From Streptomyces sp. MZ04 (GTDB lineage Bacteria > Actinomycetota > Actinomycetes > Streptomycetales > Streptomycetaceae), in assembly GCF_004684775.1 (NCBI RefSeq), contig NZ_SRIC01000002.1, forward strand, positions 1-64,000: a DNA stretch of 64,000 nt, read 5' to 3'. How positions within the stretch are numbered: the stretch's first letter is position 1; each line of letters opens with the position of its first letter. Under the pieces are notes generated by a model. The model searched no databases, had not been told where the DNA came from, and saw only the letters and a program-made list of their open reading frames with translations. The translations under genes were made by a program, and so were the position numbers. Positions 1-9,021 of this stretch are shown one piece after another.

Positions 1-466
1 GGGCCGGGATGTAGGCGACGTCGCCCTGCTGCCAGTCCAGGAGCTGACCGACGAATTCATGGAACTGCGCGGCCCGCAGGATGAGAGCGGGCAGCGGGCC
101 GGACAGGTTGGCCTCCTCGTGCGCCTGCTGGGCGGCGACGAATCCGGCGGTGGCCTTGTCGGTGCCGATGATGGACACGGCGACGATCCGGCCGACTCCC
201 GCATGCCGACCGGCCTCGTGCAGGTTGCGGGTGGCGGTGCGGAAGAACTCCGTGGCCGCTTCCTGGTCGGAGGCGTGCCATGACGCGACGTCGATGATGA
301 TGTCGGCCCCGGTGAGCGCCTCGGCCAGGCCCTCACCGGTGATGATGTCCACGCCGGTGGCACGGGACATCGGAACGACATGGTGCCCCCGTTCCGCGAG
401 GACGTCCACGACGTGGTGTCCCAGCCGCCCGGTTGCTCCTGCCACTGCGAACTTACGGGTGCTCAT
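1..466 (-). CDS. NmrA-like SDR-family NAD(P)-binding oxidoreductase, 3' end outside window
   Basis: The minus-strand frame starts at the ATG at 464-466 and is open to the window edge (about 155 codons seen). Residues 10-16 read GATGRLG, the Rossmann dinucleotide-binding loop of NmrA/atypical short-chain reductases. A run of the type ADIIIDVASW and a later RIVAVSIIGTD follow, as in that family. It is probably a soluble NAD(P)-dependent reductase or redox sensor of unknown substrate. It is divergent from an ECF41 sigma gene, and its own promoter candidate (521-547) matches the ECF41 consensus, so it is probably that sigma factor's cognate oxidoreductase/epimerase-type partner. Confidence 0.8.
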   Translation of the reverse strand, partial: MSTRKFAVAGATGRLGHHVVDVLAERGHHVVPMSRATGVDIITGEGLAEALTGADIIIDVASWHASDQEAATEFFRTATRNLHEAGRHAGVGRIVAVSIIGTDKATAGFVAAQQAHEEANLSGPLPALILRAAQFHEFVGQLLDWQQGDVAYIPA

Positions 467-520
467 GTTCCCTGCCATTCTTGGGTGTTGGGGGTGTTCG
501 CCCCTTCCTGACGAACACGA

Positions 521-547
521 GACGTCGGCGCCCGAGTGCCTGTAACA
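521..547 (-). promoter_or_regulatory. ECF41-type promoter for the NmrA-like gene
   Basis: Read on the minus strand, TGTTACA (547-541) is followed by exactly 16 bases and CGTC (524-521). ECF41 promoters are known as TGTCACA-N16-CGTC. The element lies 55 bases before the reductase start codon. The same arrangement occurs on the other strand for the sigma gene. Confidence 0.65.
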
Positions 548-582
548 GTCGTGGTCGTGTGACATGGGCCACCGATCGGGCG

Positions 583-609
583 TGTTACAGAACCGCGGGG
601 ACCGGCGTC
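583..609 (+). promoter_or_regulatory. ECF41-type autoregulatory promoter for the sigma factor gene
   Basis: TGTTACA at 583-589 is followed by exactly 16 bases and CGTC at 606-609, 43 bases upstream of the sigma factor ATG. It is the same hexamer/tetramer pair and spacing as the divergent promoter at 521-547. Confidence 0.65.
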
Positions 610-652
610 CAGTGCGTGGAGCAGGACTGGGAACGAACAGGCAGGAGCGGGT

Positions 653-1606
653 ATGAGCGAGCGCATCGAACAAACCACGGGCACGGCCGAGCCGCTTGAT
701 CGTGCCGACCGGGTGGAGTCGGTGGACTCCGCCACCGAGGTGTTCGTCGCCCACCGCAATCTGCTGTTCACCGTCGCCTACGAGATGCTCGGTTCGGCCG
801 CCGACGCCGAAGACGTCCTGCAGGAGACCTGGCTGCGATGGGTGGGCGTCGATCCGGCAACCGTGCGGGAGCAACGTGCCTACCTGGTGCGGATCGTCAC
901 CCGCCAGGCACTGGACCGGATGCGTGCGCTCGGCCGGCGCAAGGAGTCCTATGTCGGGCCGTGGCTCCCGGAGCCGTTGCTGACCGTGCCGGACGTGGCC
1001 GAGGACGTCGAACTGGCCGACAGCATCTCGATGGCGATGCTGCTGGTGCTCGAGACGCTGGCGCCGGTCGAACGGGCGGTTTTCGTGCTGCGCGAGGTGT
1101 TCGATCTCGAGTACGACGAGATCGCCGAAGCCGTGGGCAGGAGCCCGGCCGCTGTTCGCCAACTCGCCTATCGGGCGCGGGCGCACGTCGCCGCGCGCCG
1201 ACCACGTGGCAGCGTCTCCCCGGCCCAGACGCGAGCAGCGCTCCAGGCCTTCCAACGAGCGGTCGAAACAGGCGAGTTGCAGAGCCTGCTCGACGTCCTC
1301 GCGCCGGACGTCGTCGCCCTGAGCGACGGCGGCGGAGTCAGACATGCGCTGCTGCGGCCCATCGTGGGCGCGGACAAGGTCGCCGGCCTGCTGGCGGGCG
1401 GCTGGTGGAAGCGCGACGCCGACAGGTCGGTAGAGCCGGTTCAGATCAACGGTGGCCCGGGGCTGCTCGTCAGGGTGAACGGGCAGGTCGACGGCGTGGT
1501 GGCGGTGCGCGTCGAGAACGGATTCGTCACCGGGGCCTACCACGTCCGCAACCCCGAGAAGCTGTCGCGCGTGGCGCGGGAGACCGTCGTCAGCCGCCGA
1601 GTTTGA
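653..1606 (+). CDS. RNA polymerase ECF sigma factor, ECF41 (SigJ-like) with C-terminal SnoaL domain
   Basis: This 317-residue protein has sigma2 at about 29-97 (DAEDVLQETWLRW at 51-63), sigma4 at about 125-182, and a SnoaL/NTF2-like tail at about 190-310. Three ECF41 signatures are visible: WLPEPL in the linker (104-109), DGGG (225-228) and NPEKL (300-304). In ECF41 the tail, rather than an anti-sigma factor, controls activity. The start is set by AGGAGCGGGT just before the ATG. It is divergent from the NmrA-like gene, with matched promoters for both, which suggests a self-activating two-gene regulon answering an unknown cue. Confidence 0.93.
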   Translation: MSERIEQTTGTAEPLDRADRVESVDSATEVFVAHRNLLFTVAYEMLGSAADAEDVLQETWLRWVGVDPATVREQRAYLVRIVTRQALDRMRALGRRKESYVGPWLPEPLLTVPDVAEDVELADSISMAMLLVLETLAPVERAVFVLREVFDLEYDEIAEAVGRSPAAVRQLAYRARAHVAARRPRGSVSPAQTRAALQAFQRAVETGELQSLLDVLAPDVVALSDGGGVRHALLRPIVGADKVAGLLAGGWWKRDADRSVEPVQINGGPGLLVRVNGQVDGVVAVRVENGFVTGAYHVRNPEKLSRVARETVVSRRV

Positions 1607-1650
1607 TCTTCAACGGAAGATTCCCAAGACGTTCAGCACAAGGGCCGGTC

Positions 1651-1947
1651 TCAGCTGAGCAGGGTCGAGGAGCCCGCGGTGAGCCAGCGGCGGACCGCGA
1701 GGGCGACCGTGTCGTCGAGGGTGCTGAGCGCGTCGATGGCCTTGGTGTCATCGGGGTGCGGAGGGATCCCGGCCGCGGTGAGCGTGGCGTGGAGATTGAG
1801 CCGGTGCCGGTCACGGGTGGTCAGGGCGGGCCGGGACTGCGGGGCCATGTCCAGGCGCTGGGTCGGGTCGGGCGGAGGCAGCAGGAAGTCGGCCTCGGCG
1901 TCCCAGTTCACGGTCGGCAGGATGGCGTCGGTGCTGGGTGCGGTCAT
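1651..1947 (-). CDS. hypothetical protein, 98 aa
   Basis: I do not recognise a named domain. The frame could extend to 2109, but GAGGAAG lies 6 bases before the ATG at 1945-1947, so I chose that start. The product is acidic at its N-terminus (PTVNWDAEADFLLPPPDP) and has a predicted helical C-terminus. There is no signal peptide or membrane segment. It is separated from the PPOX gene upstream by about 175 bases that show nothing clear. Confidence 0.6.
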   Translation of the reverse strand: MTAPSTDAILPTVNWDAEADFLLPPPDPTQRLDMAPQSRPALTTRDRHRLNLHATLTAAGIPPHPDDTKAIDALSTLDDTVALAVRRWLTAGSSTLLS

Positions 1948-2123
1948 GGCGGCTTCCTCACGTCGGCGGGCAGTGCGTGTGCCGGTGAGGAGGCGGTGGG
2001 GCAGTGGTCCGGTTGCAGCTGTGCCGCCGAGCCACCCGAACGCCGTAACGGTGACGCGGAGTTGGCTGACGGAGCGGCCCGCACTGCCGGCCGCTCCGTA
2101 GGTGTCCACTGGCCGGCCGGTTG

Positions 2124-2555
2124 TCAGCGGAGGTCGGCGCCGTACACCTTGTCGACCGTCATCGTGATCAGCACTCTGCGGTCGGACACCATGACGGCGC
2201 GGTACTCGTCCCAGTCCGGGTGCTCGCCGGCGGCGTCGCGGTAGTAGTCCACCAGCGCCTGGACCTCGGGGCCGTCGGGGTCGGTGCCCGGCCCGGTGAG
2301 GGTGACCGTGCCCTCGGCGGTGGCCCAGGCCCGGCCGTCCGGACTGGTCACTTCCAGGGTGGCGCGGGGATCCCGGCGAAGGTTGGCGATCTTGGCGGTG
2401 CCCTGTGTGGTCGACACGCGGATGACGCCGGCGGCGCGGTCGTACGACGGCATGATCGGAGAGAGCTGGGGGCGGCCGTCGGACTTGATGGTCGCGAGCA
2501 CGCCGAGGTTGCTCTGGGCGAACAGTGCGTGCGGGTCAAAAGGTGTCTCTGTCAT
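2124..2555 (-). CDS. PPOX-class (pyridoxamine 5'-phosphate oxidase-like) F420/FMN-dependent protein
   Basis: This 143-residue split-barrel protein begins with LGVLATIKSDGRPQLSP, the usual opening strand pair of F420-dependent PPOX enzymes. ANLRRDPRATLEV follows, and it ends with VDKVYGADLR. The likely role is reduction or binding with F420/FMN of an unidentified substrate. The longer frame upstream has no coding character, so the ATG at 2553-2555 is preferred. It is divergent from the secreted DUF4352 protein. Confidence 0.88.
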   Translation of the reverse strand: MTETPFDPHALFAQSNLGVLATIKSDGRPQLSPIMPSYDRAAGVIRVSTTQGTAKIANLRRDPRATLEVTSPDGRAWATAEGTVTLTGPGTDPDGPEVQALVDYYRDAAGEHPDWDEYRAVMVSDRRVLITMTVDKVYGADLR

Positions 2556-2769
2556 GTCGGCCCAACTTACCGTCGGGGGCCGTGTATTCCGGCGTGCGCG
2601 GGGCCGGTGGGCGGCGCGGATGTGGCTCACGCCGCACGGGCGGTCGACCGGTGCGCACGGGGGAGTGGGCGTGCCGCTCGCCGGGCGGTTGGCGAACGCG
2701 GGGGAAGGGAGGATCGTGGTGAGTACTGAGAACTCGGGGAGCCGATCTTTTCGCACCCGAGGAGGACCG

Positions 2770-3366
2770 ATGCGTCGCGTATCCGCAGCGTTGCTGGGGG
2801 CGTGCGCTCTCATCGCGGCCGGTGGTGCGAGCGTCCAGCTGGCAGCTGCTCCGGCAGTCGCGGCGCCTGCCGCCGCCGTCACGGATCACTGGCCGACGGC
2901 GGCTCCTTCCCCGCCGGAGCCGGAGCCGGAGCCCGGCATCGGTGCGACGCTGTCCCTGGAGGGGAACACCCGCGGTGAGCGGCTCGACGTCACCGTTCTG
3001 AAGGTCGTCGACCCGGCACACACCGCGAACCAGATCTTCGCCCCCGAGCCAGGCAACCGCTACGTCGCCGTCCAGTTCCAGCTCAAGAACACGGGCGACG
3101 CACCGTACAAGGACAGCCCGGGCAACGGAGCCGTGCTGGTCGACGCGGACGGCCAGCACTTCGACTCCGCCCTGTTCGCCAAGACCACCGCCGGGCCCTC
3201 CTTCCCCGGATCCGTCTCGATCTCGCCCGGCGACACCGCCCGTGGGGTCATCACTTTCGAGCTGCCGGACTCCGCCAAGCCCGTGCAGGTCCAGTTCGCC
3301 ATGAACAGCGGGTTCTCCGACGACGTCGGCGAGTGGACCCTGCTACCGCCGGTACGGGCCGGATAG
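2770..3366 (+). CDS. secreted DUF4352-domain protein
   Basis: This 198-residue protein has a signal peptide (about 1-36; AAPAVAAPAA region), a short proline/glutamate linker (PPEPEPEPG) and a DUF4352/TRF2-like Ig-type domain from about residue 58. The domain contains RYVAVQFQLKNTGDAPY and GDTARGVITFELPDSAKP. These domains occur in exported or lipid-anchored proteins and probably bind protein or cell-wall partners. GAGGAG precedes the ATG. It stands alone. Confidence 0.88.
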   Translation: MRRVSAALLGACALIAAGGASVQLAAAPAVAAPAAAVTDHWPTAAPSPPEPEPEPGIGATLSLEGNTRGERLDVTVLKVVDPAHTANQIFAPEPGNRYVAVQFQLKNTGDAPYKDSPGNGAVLVDADGQHFDSALFAKTTAGPSFPGSVSISPGDTARGVITFELPDSAKPVQVQFAMNSGFSDDVGEWTLLPPVRAG

Positions 3367-3606
3367 GCGCGCCGGCAGCGCCCCCGCACGCCGCGTGACA
3401 CCGAGTGCCATAGGGATGCCCTCTCCCCGGTCGGGGCATGAGTGGACCACGGGGTCGAGCCGAGTGACCGACGCACCGAATGGTCTCGCCGAGCCGATCG
3501 GGGGGACGATGGAAGCGGTCCGATCCGCCCGAAGCGCCGCTCGCCGGGACGGGGCCAAGGCGTCGGAGCCCGTCCGCGGCCGGGCACGGGGAAGGGAGAA
3601 CCTGCC

Positions 3607-5697
3607 ATGAACGCGTCTGACGCCTTCAAAGCCAGGCCCTGGCCCGACCCGCTCGCCCCGTCCGCCCCGGGCGGCCTCCTCGACCTGCTGGGCGTGGCCG
3701 CCGTGGTGCTCGACGCCAAGGGGCGGATCAGCCTGTGGAGCCCGCAGGCCGAGACACTGTTCGGCTGGAGCGCCGAGGACGCGCTCGGCCAGTACGCGGC
3801 CACGCTCCTGGTCGCCGAGGAGCACACCGATCTCGCCCTGGACCTGTTCTCCAAGGTCATGAGCGACGGCGGGAGCTGGGCAGGGGTCTTTCCCGTCCGC
3901 CACCGGGACGGGTCCACACGCCTCGTGGAGTTCCGCAACATGCGGCTGCTCGATCAGGACGGCTACGGCTACGCGCTGGGGATCGCCGCCGAGGAATCCG
4001 TCGTACGAGGGGTCGAGCGGCACTTGGCGCTGTCCGGGAAGCTGGTGACGCAGTCACCGACCGGCGTGGCGGTGGTGGACACCGACCTGCGGTACGTACT
4101 GGTCAACCCGGCGCTCGAGACGATCATCGGCCGTCCCGCCCAGTGGTGCCTGGGCCGCAGCGCCGTCGACGCCCTGCCTTTCGGTGAACGCGGGGCCATT
4201 GAGGGCGCGCTGCGTCAGGTCCTGGACAGCGGCACTCCGCTGCTCGACCGCTCCGTCACCGAGCGTGCGCACGTAGGTGTGGAGGGGCGCCGGGCGTGGC
4301 GGGTGTCGTACTTCCGGCTCGAGGACTCCGTCGGTCAGGTCATCGGCGTCACCATGACGGTCATCGACGTCACCGAGCAGTACCGCGCGGATCTGCACAG
4401 CACACAGGCCCGCAAGCGCCTGGCCCTGATCGCGCAGGCATCGGCGCGCATCGGCACCACGCTCGACCTGGACCAGACCGCCCGCGAACTCGCCGACACC
4501 GTGGTCCCCGATCTCGCGGACATCGCCGCGGTCGACGTCCTGGACTCGGCCCTGGCCCCGCAACCCCCGCAGCGCATCGCCACCACCGCTCCCGCCCTCT
4601 TCCGCGCGCTGGCCGTCAAGGCCGCCTACGCCACCCGCGCCGCCGACGCCGCGGACCCGCCGGGCGAGATCACCCGCTACGAGTCCGACCGCCTGGTCAC
4701 CCGCTGCGTCACCACCGGACGCACCGTCCACGTCGCCCACGTCCGCCCCGATCACCTGCGGCACATCGCCCGCGACGACCAGGCCGCCGCGGTCCTCGCC
4801 CGCGCCGGCATCCACTCCTACCTGGCCGTGCCGCTCATCGCCCGCGGCGAGGTCCTCGGCGCGCTGGACCTCAAACGTGCCCGCAACCCGCTGCCCTTCA
4901 ACGCCGACGACATCCTGCTCGCCGAGGAACTCGCCGCCCGCGCGGCCGTCTGCATCGACAACGCCCGCCTGTACCGCACTCAACTCCAGGCCGTCACCAC
5001 CCTGCAGCGCCACCTGCTGCCCGAGACCCCGCCCGACCCGCCGGGTCTGCGCGTGGCCTGCCGCTACCGGCCCGCCGGATCCGCCGGCCACGCGGGCGGC
5101 GACTGGTTCGACGTCATTCCCCTCGCCGGTGATGCCACGGCGCTGGTCGTGGGTGATGTCATGGGATCCGGCCTGACCGCAGCCGCGACGATGGGCCAAC
5201 TCCGCACCGCCACCCGCACCTTGGCCCGCCTCGGCCTCGACCCCGCCGAGATCCTGCACCACCTGGACCTGCTCACCCGCGAACTCGACGAGACGATCGC
5301 CACCTGCGTCTACGCCCTCTGCGAGCCAGGCGCACAGCAGTGCCGCATCGCCCTGGCCGGCCACCTGCCGCCCGCAGTCCACCGCGCGGGAAGCCCGCCA
5401 GCCCTCCTCGACCTGCCCACCGGCGCCCCGTTGGGCGCCGCCGAGGGCGTGGACTTCGCCACCACCCGCATCGACCTGCTGCCCGGCACCCGCCTGGTGC
5501 TGTACACCGACGGCCTGGTGGAGACCCGCACCGAAGCCCTCGACGCGCGCATGAACGCCGTCCTGGACCTCCTCTCGGGCCCTCGACTGCCCCTGGAGGC
5601 CACCTGCGACCACCTCCTCGCCACGCTCCCCGACGCCGACAGCCGCGACGACGTCGCCCTGCTCATCGCCGAAGCGCTGGGCGACGGCCTGTCCTGA
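3607..5697 (+). CDS. PAS-GAF-PP2C (SpoIIE-type) serine phosphatase
   Basis: This is a soluble protein of about 696 residues. Two PAS-like segments lie at about 20-130 and 140-255 (DAKGRISLWSPQAETLFGW; VVDTDLRYVLVNPALE). A GAF domain at about 265-450 ends IHSYLAVPLIARGEVLGAL, and a SpoIIE/PP2C phosphatase domain occupies about 465-690 (HAGGDWFDVIPL, VVGDVMGSG, LYTDGLVETR). The metal-binding aspartates of the family are present. Such proteins dephosphorylate anti-sigma-factor antagonists, linking light, redox or ligand sensing to sigma factors. No kinase domain or partner gene is adjacent. GGGAG 8 bases before 3607 supports this start over the longer frame. Confidence 0.92.
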   Translation: MNASDAFKARPWPDPLAPSAPGGLLDLLGVAAVVLDAKGRISLWSPQAETLFGWSAEDALGQYAATLLVAEEHTDLALDLFSKVMSDGGSWAGVFPVRHRDGSTRLVEFRNMRLLDQDGYGYALGIAAEESVVRGVERHLALSGKLVTQSPTGVAVVDTDLRYVLVNPALETIIGRPAQWCLGRSAVDALPFGERGAIEGALRQVLDSGTPLLDRSVTERAHVGVEGRRAWRVSYFRLEDSVGQVIGVTMTVIDVTEQYRADLHSTQARKRLALIAQASARIGTTLDLDQTARELADTVVPDLADIAAVDVLDSALAPQPPQRIATTAPALFRALAVKAAYATRAADAADPPGEITRYESDRLVTRCVTTGRTVHVAHVRPDHLRHIARDDQAAAVLARAGIHSYLAVPLIARGEVLGALDLKRARNPLPFNADDILLAEELAARAAVCIDNARLYRTQLQAVTTLQRHLLPETPPDPPGLRVACRYRPAGSAGHAGGDWFDVIPLAGDATALVVGDVMGSGLTAAATMGQLRTATRTLARLGLDPAEILHHLDLLTRELDETIATCVYALCEPGAQQCRIALAGHLPPAVHRAGSPPALLDLPTGAPLGAAEGVDFATTRIDLLPGTRLVLYTDGLVETRTEALDARMNAVLDLLSGPRLPLEATCDHLLATLPDADSRDDVALLIAEALGDGLS

Positions 5698-5951
5698 GAC
5701 CCAGACATGATGCGGCTGCCCCGCCGACGAGGGCAGCCGCACCCTCCCGCGCCGCCGAGGGGGAGTGGCGGCACAGGCGTGTCCGTGGCGCGACAGCCAT
5801 GAGGGCCCGTCCCGTGCCAGGGCGGCAGACACAGTGTCCGGCCGTTGCGCCGTCCTGGAATCGGCATGCGGGCAAGATGCGTATGCGTAGGTGATGCGCG
5901 GGGCCGTGCGGGAGGCGTAGGTACGTCGTGCGGCGGGGTGAGGGGGCGTCG

Positions 5952-8255
5952 TCAGCGCCGCAGCGCCGCCGCGATCTCCGTACGCGAGGTGACGTGGAGC
6001 TTGGTGAGGATGTGCTCGACGTGGGTGTCCGCCGTCCGCTTGGAGATGACAAGGCGTTCGGCGACCTCGCGGTTCGAAAGACCCTGCGCCACGAGTGCGG
6101 CGACCTCCCGCTCGCGCGGGGTGAGTTCGCTGATCCCGCCGCCGTTCCGTGCTCCGGGCACACGCCCCGTCGGCGGCACATCAGTGTCGGACCGCACGGC
6201 CTCCAGGATCGCCGTCCCCGACATCCGCGCGCCGACTCCGTGCCAGCGTTCGAACTCCGCGCCGCCCAGGGCGATCCGCACGGACTTCTGCACCGCCTCC
6301 TGCTCCTCGAGCAGGGACGGCAGCATCGCGACCGGATCGCCGCTCAGCCGCCGCGCGCTTTCGGCGTACCCCAACAGCCAGGCCGCCCGCGCGTTCCGCT
6401 CCTCGGCGGCCGCGTGCCAGGCGAGGCCCAGGCAGCACAGCGCGGCGACGAGCACGTCCCCGATCTCGCTGACGGCGTCCAGGGCCTGGCGCAGCGGCGC
6501 GGCGCTCTGCTCGTGCTGTCCGGCGAGCCACAGAATGAGGCCCTGCGTCATCAGTGTGGACCCGTAGAACTGGAGCTCACCGGTGCCTTCCAGGTGCTCC
6601 AGACCGGCCGAGCAGAACTCCAGGGCGCCGTCGATGTCACCGAATACGGCGAGCAGCAGGGCACCTTCGTAGTGGACGACGCTCATGCCCAGCGCATCGC
6701 CCGCCGCTTCGATCCGCCGGCGCCCCTCGCGCACCGCGGCGAGCCCTTCCTCCACCTCGCCGCACAACGCCCGCATCGCCCCGATGTACGGCGCGGTGAA
6801 CATCGCCACGCGCTCGTGACCGCACCGCAGGGCCACTTCCCGCGCCTCCTGGAACCGCTCGGGCGCCACGGCCAGATCGCCGGTCCACACCGCGAACACC
6901 CCGGTCATGAACAGCCCCCAGGCCCGTTCCGCGCAGTCCTCGGGCACCAGGGCGAGCCCCTTGTCGATCCAGTACCGCCCCTCGGACAGCCGTCCGGCCG
7001 CCCGCCAGTAGGGGCCGAGCTGGGTGGCCAGCCACAGCCCCTGGGCCGCCCGCTCCGTGCCGGCGTCCGCGTACGCGTACTGCAGGGCCGTCTGGATGTC
7101 GGCGATCTCGGCCCGCACGGCCTGGTGGAGGCGCGTCTGGTCGGAGGAGATGAGCCCGTCCCAGAACTGCTGCCCCAGCTCCTGGCAGTACGCGAAGTGC
7201 TGTTCGCCCATCAGTGCGGCACCGCCTGCGCGGGCGAGCTGCTCGCAGCCGTAGGCACGGATCGAGTCGAGCAGCCGGTAGCGGGACCCGTCATCGGCGA
7301 TGCGCTGTACGACCGACTTGTCGACGAGACCGATCAGCGCCTCCAGCACGTCCGGGAGCGGGAGTTCACCGCCCGCGCACACCTGCTCCACCACCGAGAG
7401 GTCGAAGGAACCCGCGAACACGGACAGCCTCGACCACAGCAGCCGCTCCTTGGGCGTGCACAGGTCGTGCGACCAGCCGATCGCCGTACTCAGCGTCTGA
7501 TGGCGGGCGATCGAGGTGCGCCGCCCCCCGGTCAGCACCCCGAAACGGGTCTCGAGCCGCACGACCAGCTCCCGCAGCGGCACGGCCCGCAGCCGGACGG
7601 CGGCGAGCTCAAGGGCCAGCGGGATGCCGTCAAGACGGTCGACGAGCATCCTCAACTGCGCCTGGTTCGCGTCGCTGACCGAGAAGCGGGGCGTGATGGC
7701 GGCGGCGCGCTGCACGAAGAGGTCCAGCGCGTCGTCGGGCGCGAGCGGCGAGATCGGCAGGCAGCGTTCACCGGGCACGTCGAGCGGCTGGCGGCTGGTG
7801 GCAAGCACGCATACGTCCGCGGTCTCCCGCAGCAGGAGGTCGCAGAGCATCGCGCACGCGTCGAGCAGGTGCTCACATGTGTCCAGGACGATCAGAAGGC
7901 GGCGTCCCTGCAGATGGGCGACGACCGCGTCGAGCGTGCTCATGCCGGACTGCTCGGGCAGTTCGAGCACCGCGGCGAGCGTGTCCGGGACCAGTTCGGC
8001 GTCGGCCAGCGCGGAGAGCTCCACCAGCCACACTCCGTCGGGGAACCGCTCCCCGAGAGCTCCGGCCCCGCGCAGCGCGGTGCGGCTCTTGCCCACGCCG
8101 CCGGGCCCCACGAGCGTGACGAGCCGAGCCTCGTCGAACGCGTCGCGCACCAGGGCGAGTTCAGTGGTGCGCCCGACGAAACTGGTCGGCTCGACGGGGA
8201 GTTGCCCGCCGCGCCGCTGCCCAAAGCCGAATCCCATTGGCATCCCCGTGACCAT
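5952..8255 (-). CDS. large LuxR-family regulator with AAA/NB-ARC-like ATPase and TPR-type middle region
   Basis: This is a protein of about 767 residues. FVGRTTEL opens the ATPase, Walker A is GPGGVGKS, Walker B is LLIVLDTCEHLL, and a long helical TPR-like region follows. The C-terminal 60 residues are a LuxR HTH (LTPREREVAALVAQGLSNRE, then a THVEHILTKL recognition segment). It is a signal-integrating ATP-dependent activator of the LAL/AfsR-related type. The exact start is uncertain: ATGs at about 8255, 8243 and 8237 and a GTG at 8288 are possible, and 8237 has the best-spaced GGGG. No obvious target gene is adjacent, and the convergent upstream neighbour is the phosphatase. Confidence 0.9.
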   Translation of the reverse strand: MVTGMPMGFGFGQRRGGQLPVEPTSFVGRTTELALVRDAFDEARLVTLVGPGGVGKSRTALRGAGALGERFPDGVWLVELSALADAELVPDTLAAVLELPEQSGMSTLDAVVAHLQGRRLLIVLDTCEHLLDACAMLCDLLLRETADVCVLATSRQPLDVPGERCLPISPLAPDDALDLFVQRAAAITPRFSVSDANQAQLRMLVDRLDGIPLALELAAVRLRAVPLRELVVRLETRFGVLTGGRRTSIARHQTLSTAIGWSHDLCTPKERLLWSRLSVFAGSFDLSVVEQVCAGGELPLPDVLEALIGLVDKSVVQRIADDGSRYRLLDSIRAYGCEQLARAGGAALMGEQHFAYCQELGQQFWDGLISSDQTRLHQAVRAEIADIQTALQYAYADAGTERAAQGLWLATQLGPYWRAAGRLSEGRYWIDKGLALVPEDCAERAWGLFMTGVFAVWTGDLAVAPERFQEAREVALRCGHERVAMFTAPYIGAMRALCGEVEEGLAAVREGRRRIEAAGDALGMSVVHYEGALLLAVFGDIDGALEFCSAGLEHLEGTGELQFYGSTLMTQGLILWLAGQHEQSAAPLRQALDAVSEIGDVLVAALCCLGLAWHAAAEERNARAAWLLGYAESARRLSGDPVAMLPSLLEEQEAVQKSVRIALGGAEFERWHGVGARMSGTAILEAVRSDTDVPPTGRVPGARNGGGISELTPREREVAALVAQGLSNREVAERLVISKRTADTHVEHILTKLHVTSRTEIAAALRR

Positions 8256-8387
8256 CGACTGCCGTCCGCGCTTCGGCCGGTGTGGCACAGCGTAAGCACG
8301 CCACTACAGACTTTAACGGCGCATGAGGGGGCGTCTCCAGGGCGCAGTGCGCTGTCCGGGAGAGTCGTGGCCGTGTCCTACGGCTTC

Positions 8388-8960
8388 TCAGTCGTGGTTC
8401 GCCTCGTCCATCGGATGGGGGAGCAGGGGGAACAACCAGGTGATGACGGCCACCGGGTGGGCGCCTTCGGGCCGGGCCAGGGGGCGTTGCTCCCGGTCCT
8501 GGTAGGGGGCGAGCGCGCGTCGGACGACGTCCGCGACCCGGCTCATCTCCTCGGGTGTCAGGTAGGCGACGGCGCTGAAGGCCTCGTCGTGGCGCCATCC
8601 GGACGGGGCCTGGTCACGTTGGGCGAGCCATCGATTCCAGCTCTCGTTCTCGAGGCCACGGGCCAAGTCGCTGAACTCGTCGGTGGGGGCAGCGGATTCG
8701 GGGGTGTGCCGCCGCAGCCGCCAGGGCCGCGCCCGGCCCCCGCTGTGCGGAGCCTCTTCGACATGTCCGTGGCGTGCGAGCTGCCGCAGGTGGAAGGAGC
8801 AGAGCCCGGAGCTGTGGCCGAGCCGGGCCGCGGCTTCGGTCGCCGTGACGGTGCCGACTTCCGCGAGCAGGTTCAGCAGGGCGGTGCGGACCTCGTGCTC
8901 GCGCAGTCCGTCGCCGGAACGGGTGGGGTGGGACGGGGTGTTGAGGTCTTCTTCGGTCAC
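8388..8960 (-). CDS. ArsR-type winged-helix regulator
   Basis: The product is about 190 residues. An N-terminal winged helix (VRTALLNLLAEVGTVTATEA, then GLCSFHLRQLARHGHVEE) matches the ArsR/HTH_20 fold. A C-terminal region of about 110 residues, including LENESWNRWLAQRDQ, is probably the ligand or dimer domain. The chosen GTG at 8958-8960 sits inside the first palindromic operator (8959-8970), so the messenger may be leaderless or nearly so. It is divergent from a peptide deformylase gene, which is its likely target with itself. Confidence 0.8.
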   Translation of the reverse strand: MTEEDLNTPSHPTRSGDGLREHEVRTALLNLLAEVGTVTATEAAARLGHSSGLCSFHLRQLARHGHVEEAPHSGGRARPWRLRRHTPESAAPTDEFSDLARGLENESWNRWLAQRDQAPSGWRHDEAFSAVAYLTPEEMSRVADVVRRALAPYQDREQRPLARPEGAHPVAVITWLFPLLPHPMDEANHD

Positions 8961-8987
8961 TTTGCAAAGTCTGCTACTTTGCAAAGA
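8959..8987. promoter_or_regulatory. tandem palindromic operator ACTTTGCAAAGT
   Basis: ACTTTGCAAAGT (8959-8970) is a perfect 12-bp palindrome, and ACTTTGCAAAGA (8976-8987) repeats it with a perfect 10-bp core. The centres are 17 bp apart. The pair lies between the ArsR-type gene and the deformylase gene, as expected for one regulator binding two sites and controlling both directions. Confidence 0.75.
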
Positions 8988-9021
8988 ACAGGGCAAGGGC
9001 ATGGCAAGAAGGGGAGGCAAC

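Noticed and set aside
558..584. A third ECF41-like element on the plus strand, TGTGACA-N16-CGTG
   Set aside because: It overlaps the better TGTTACA-N16-CGTC promoter at 583-609, and both boxes have a mismatch. I keep only the exact elements.
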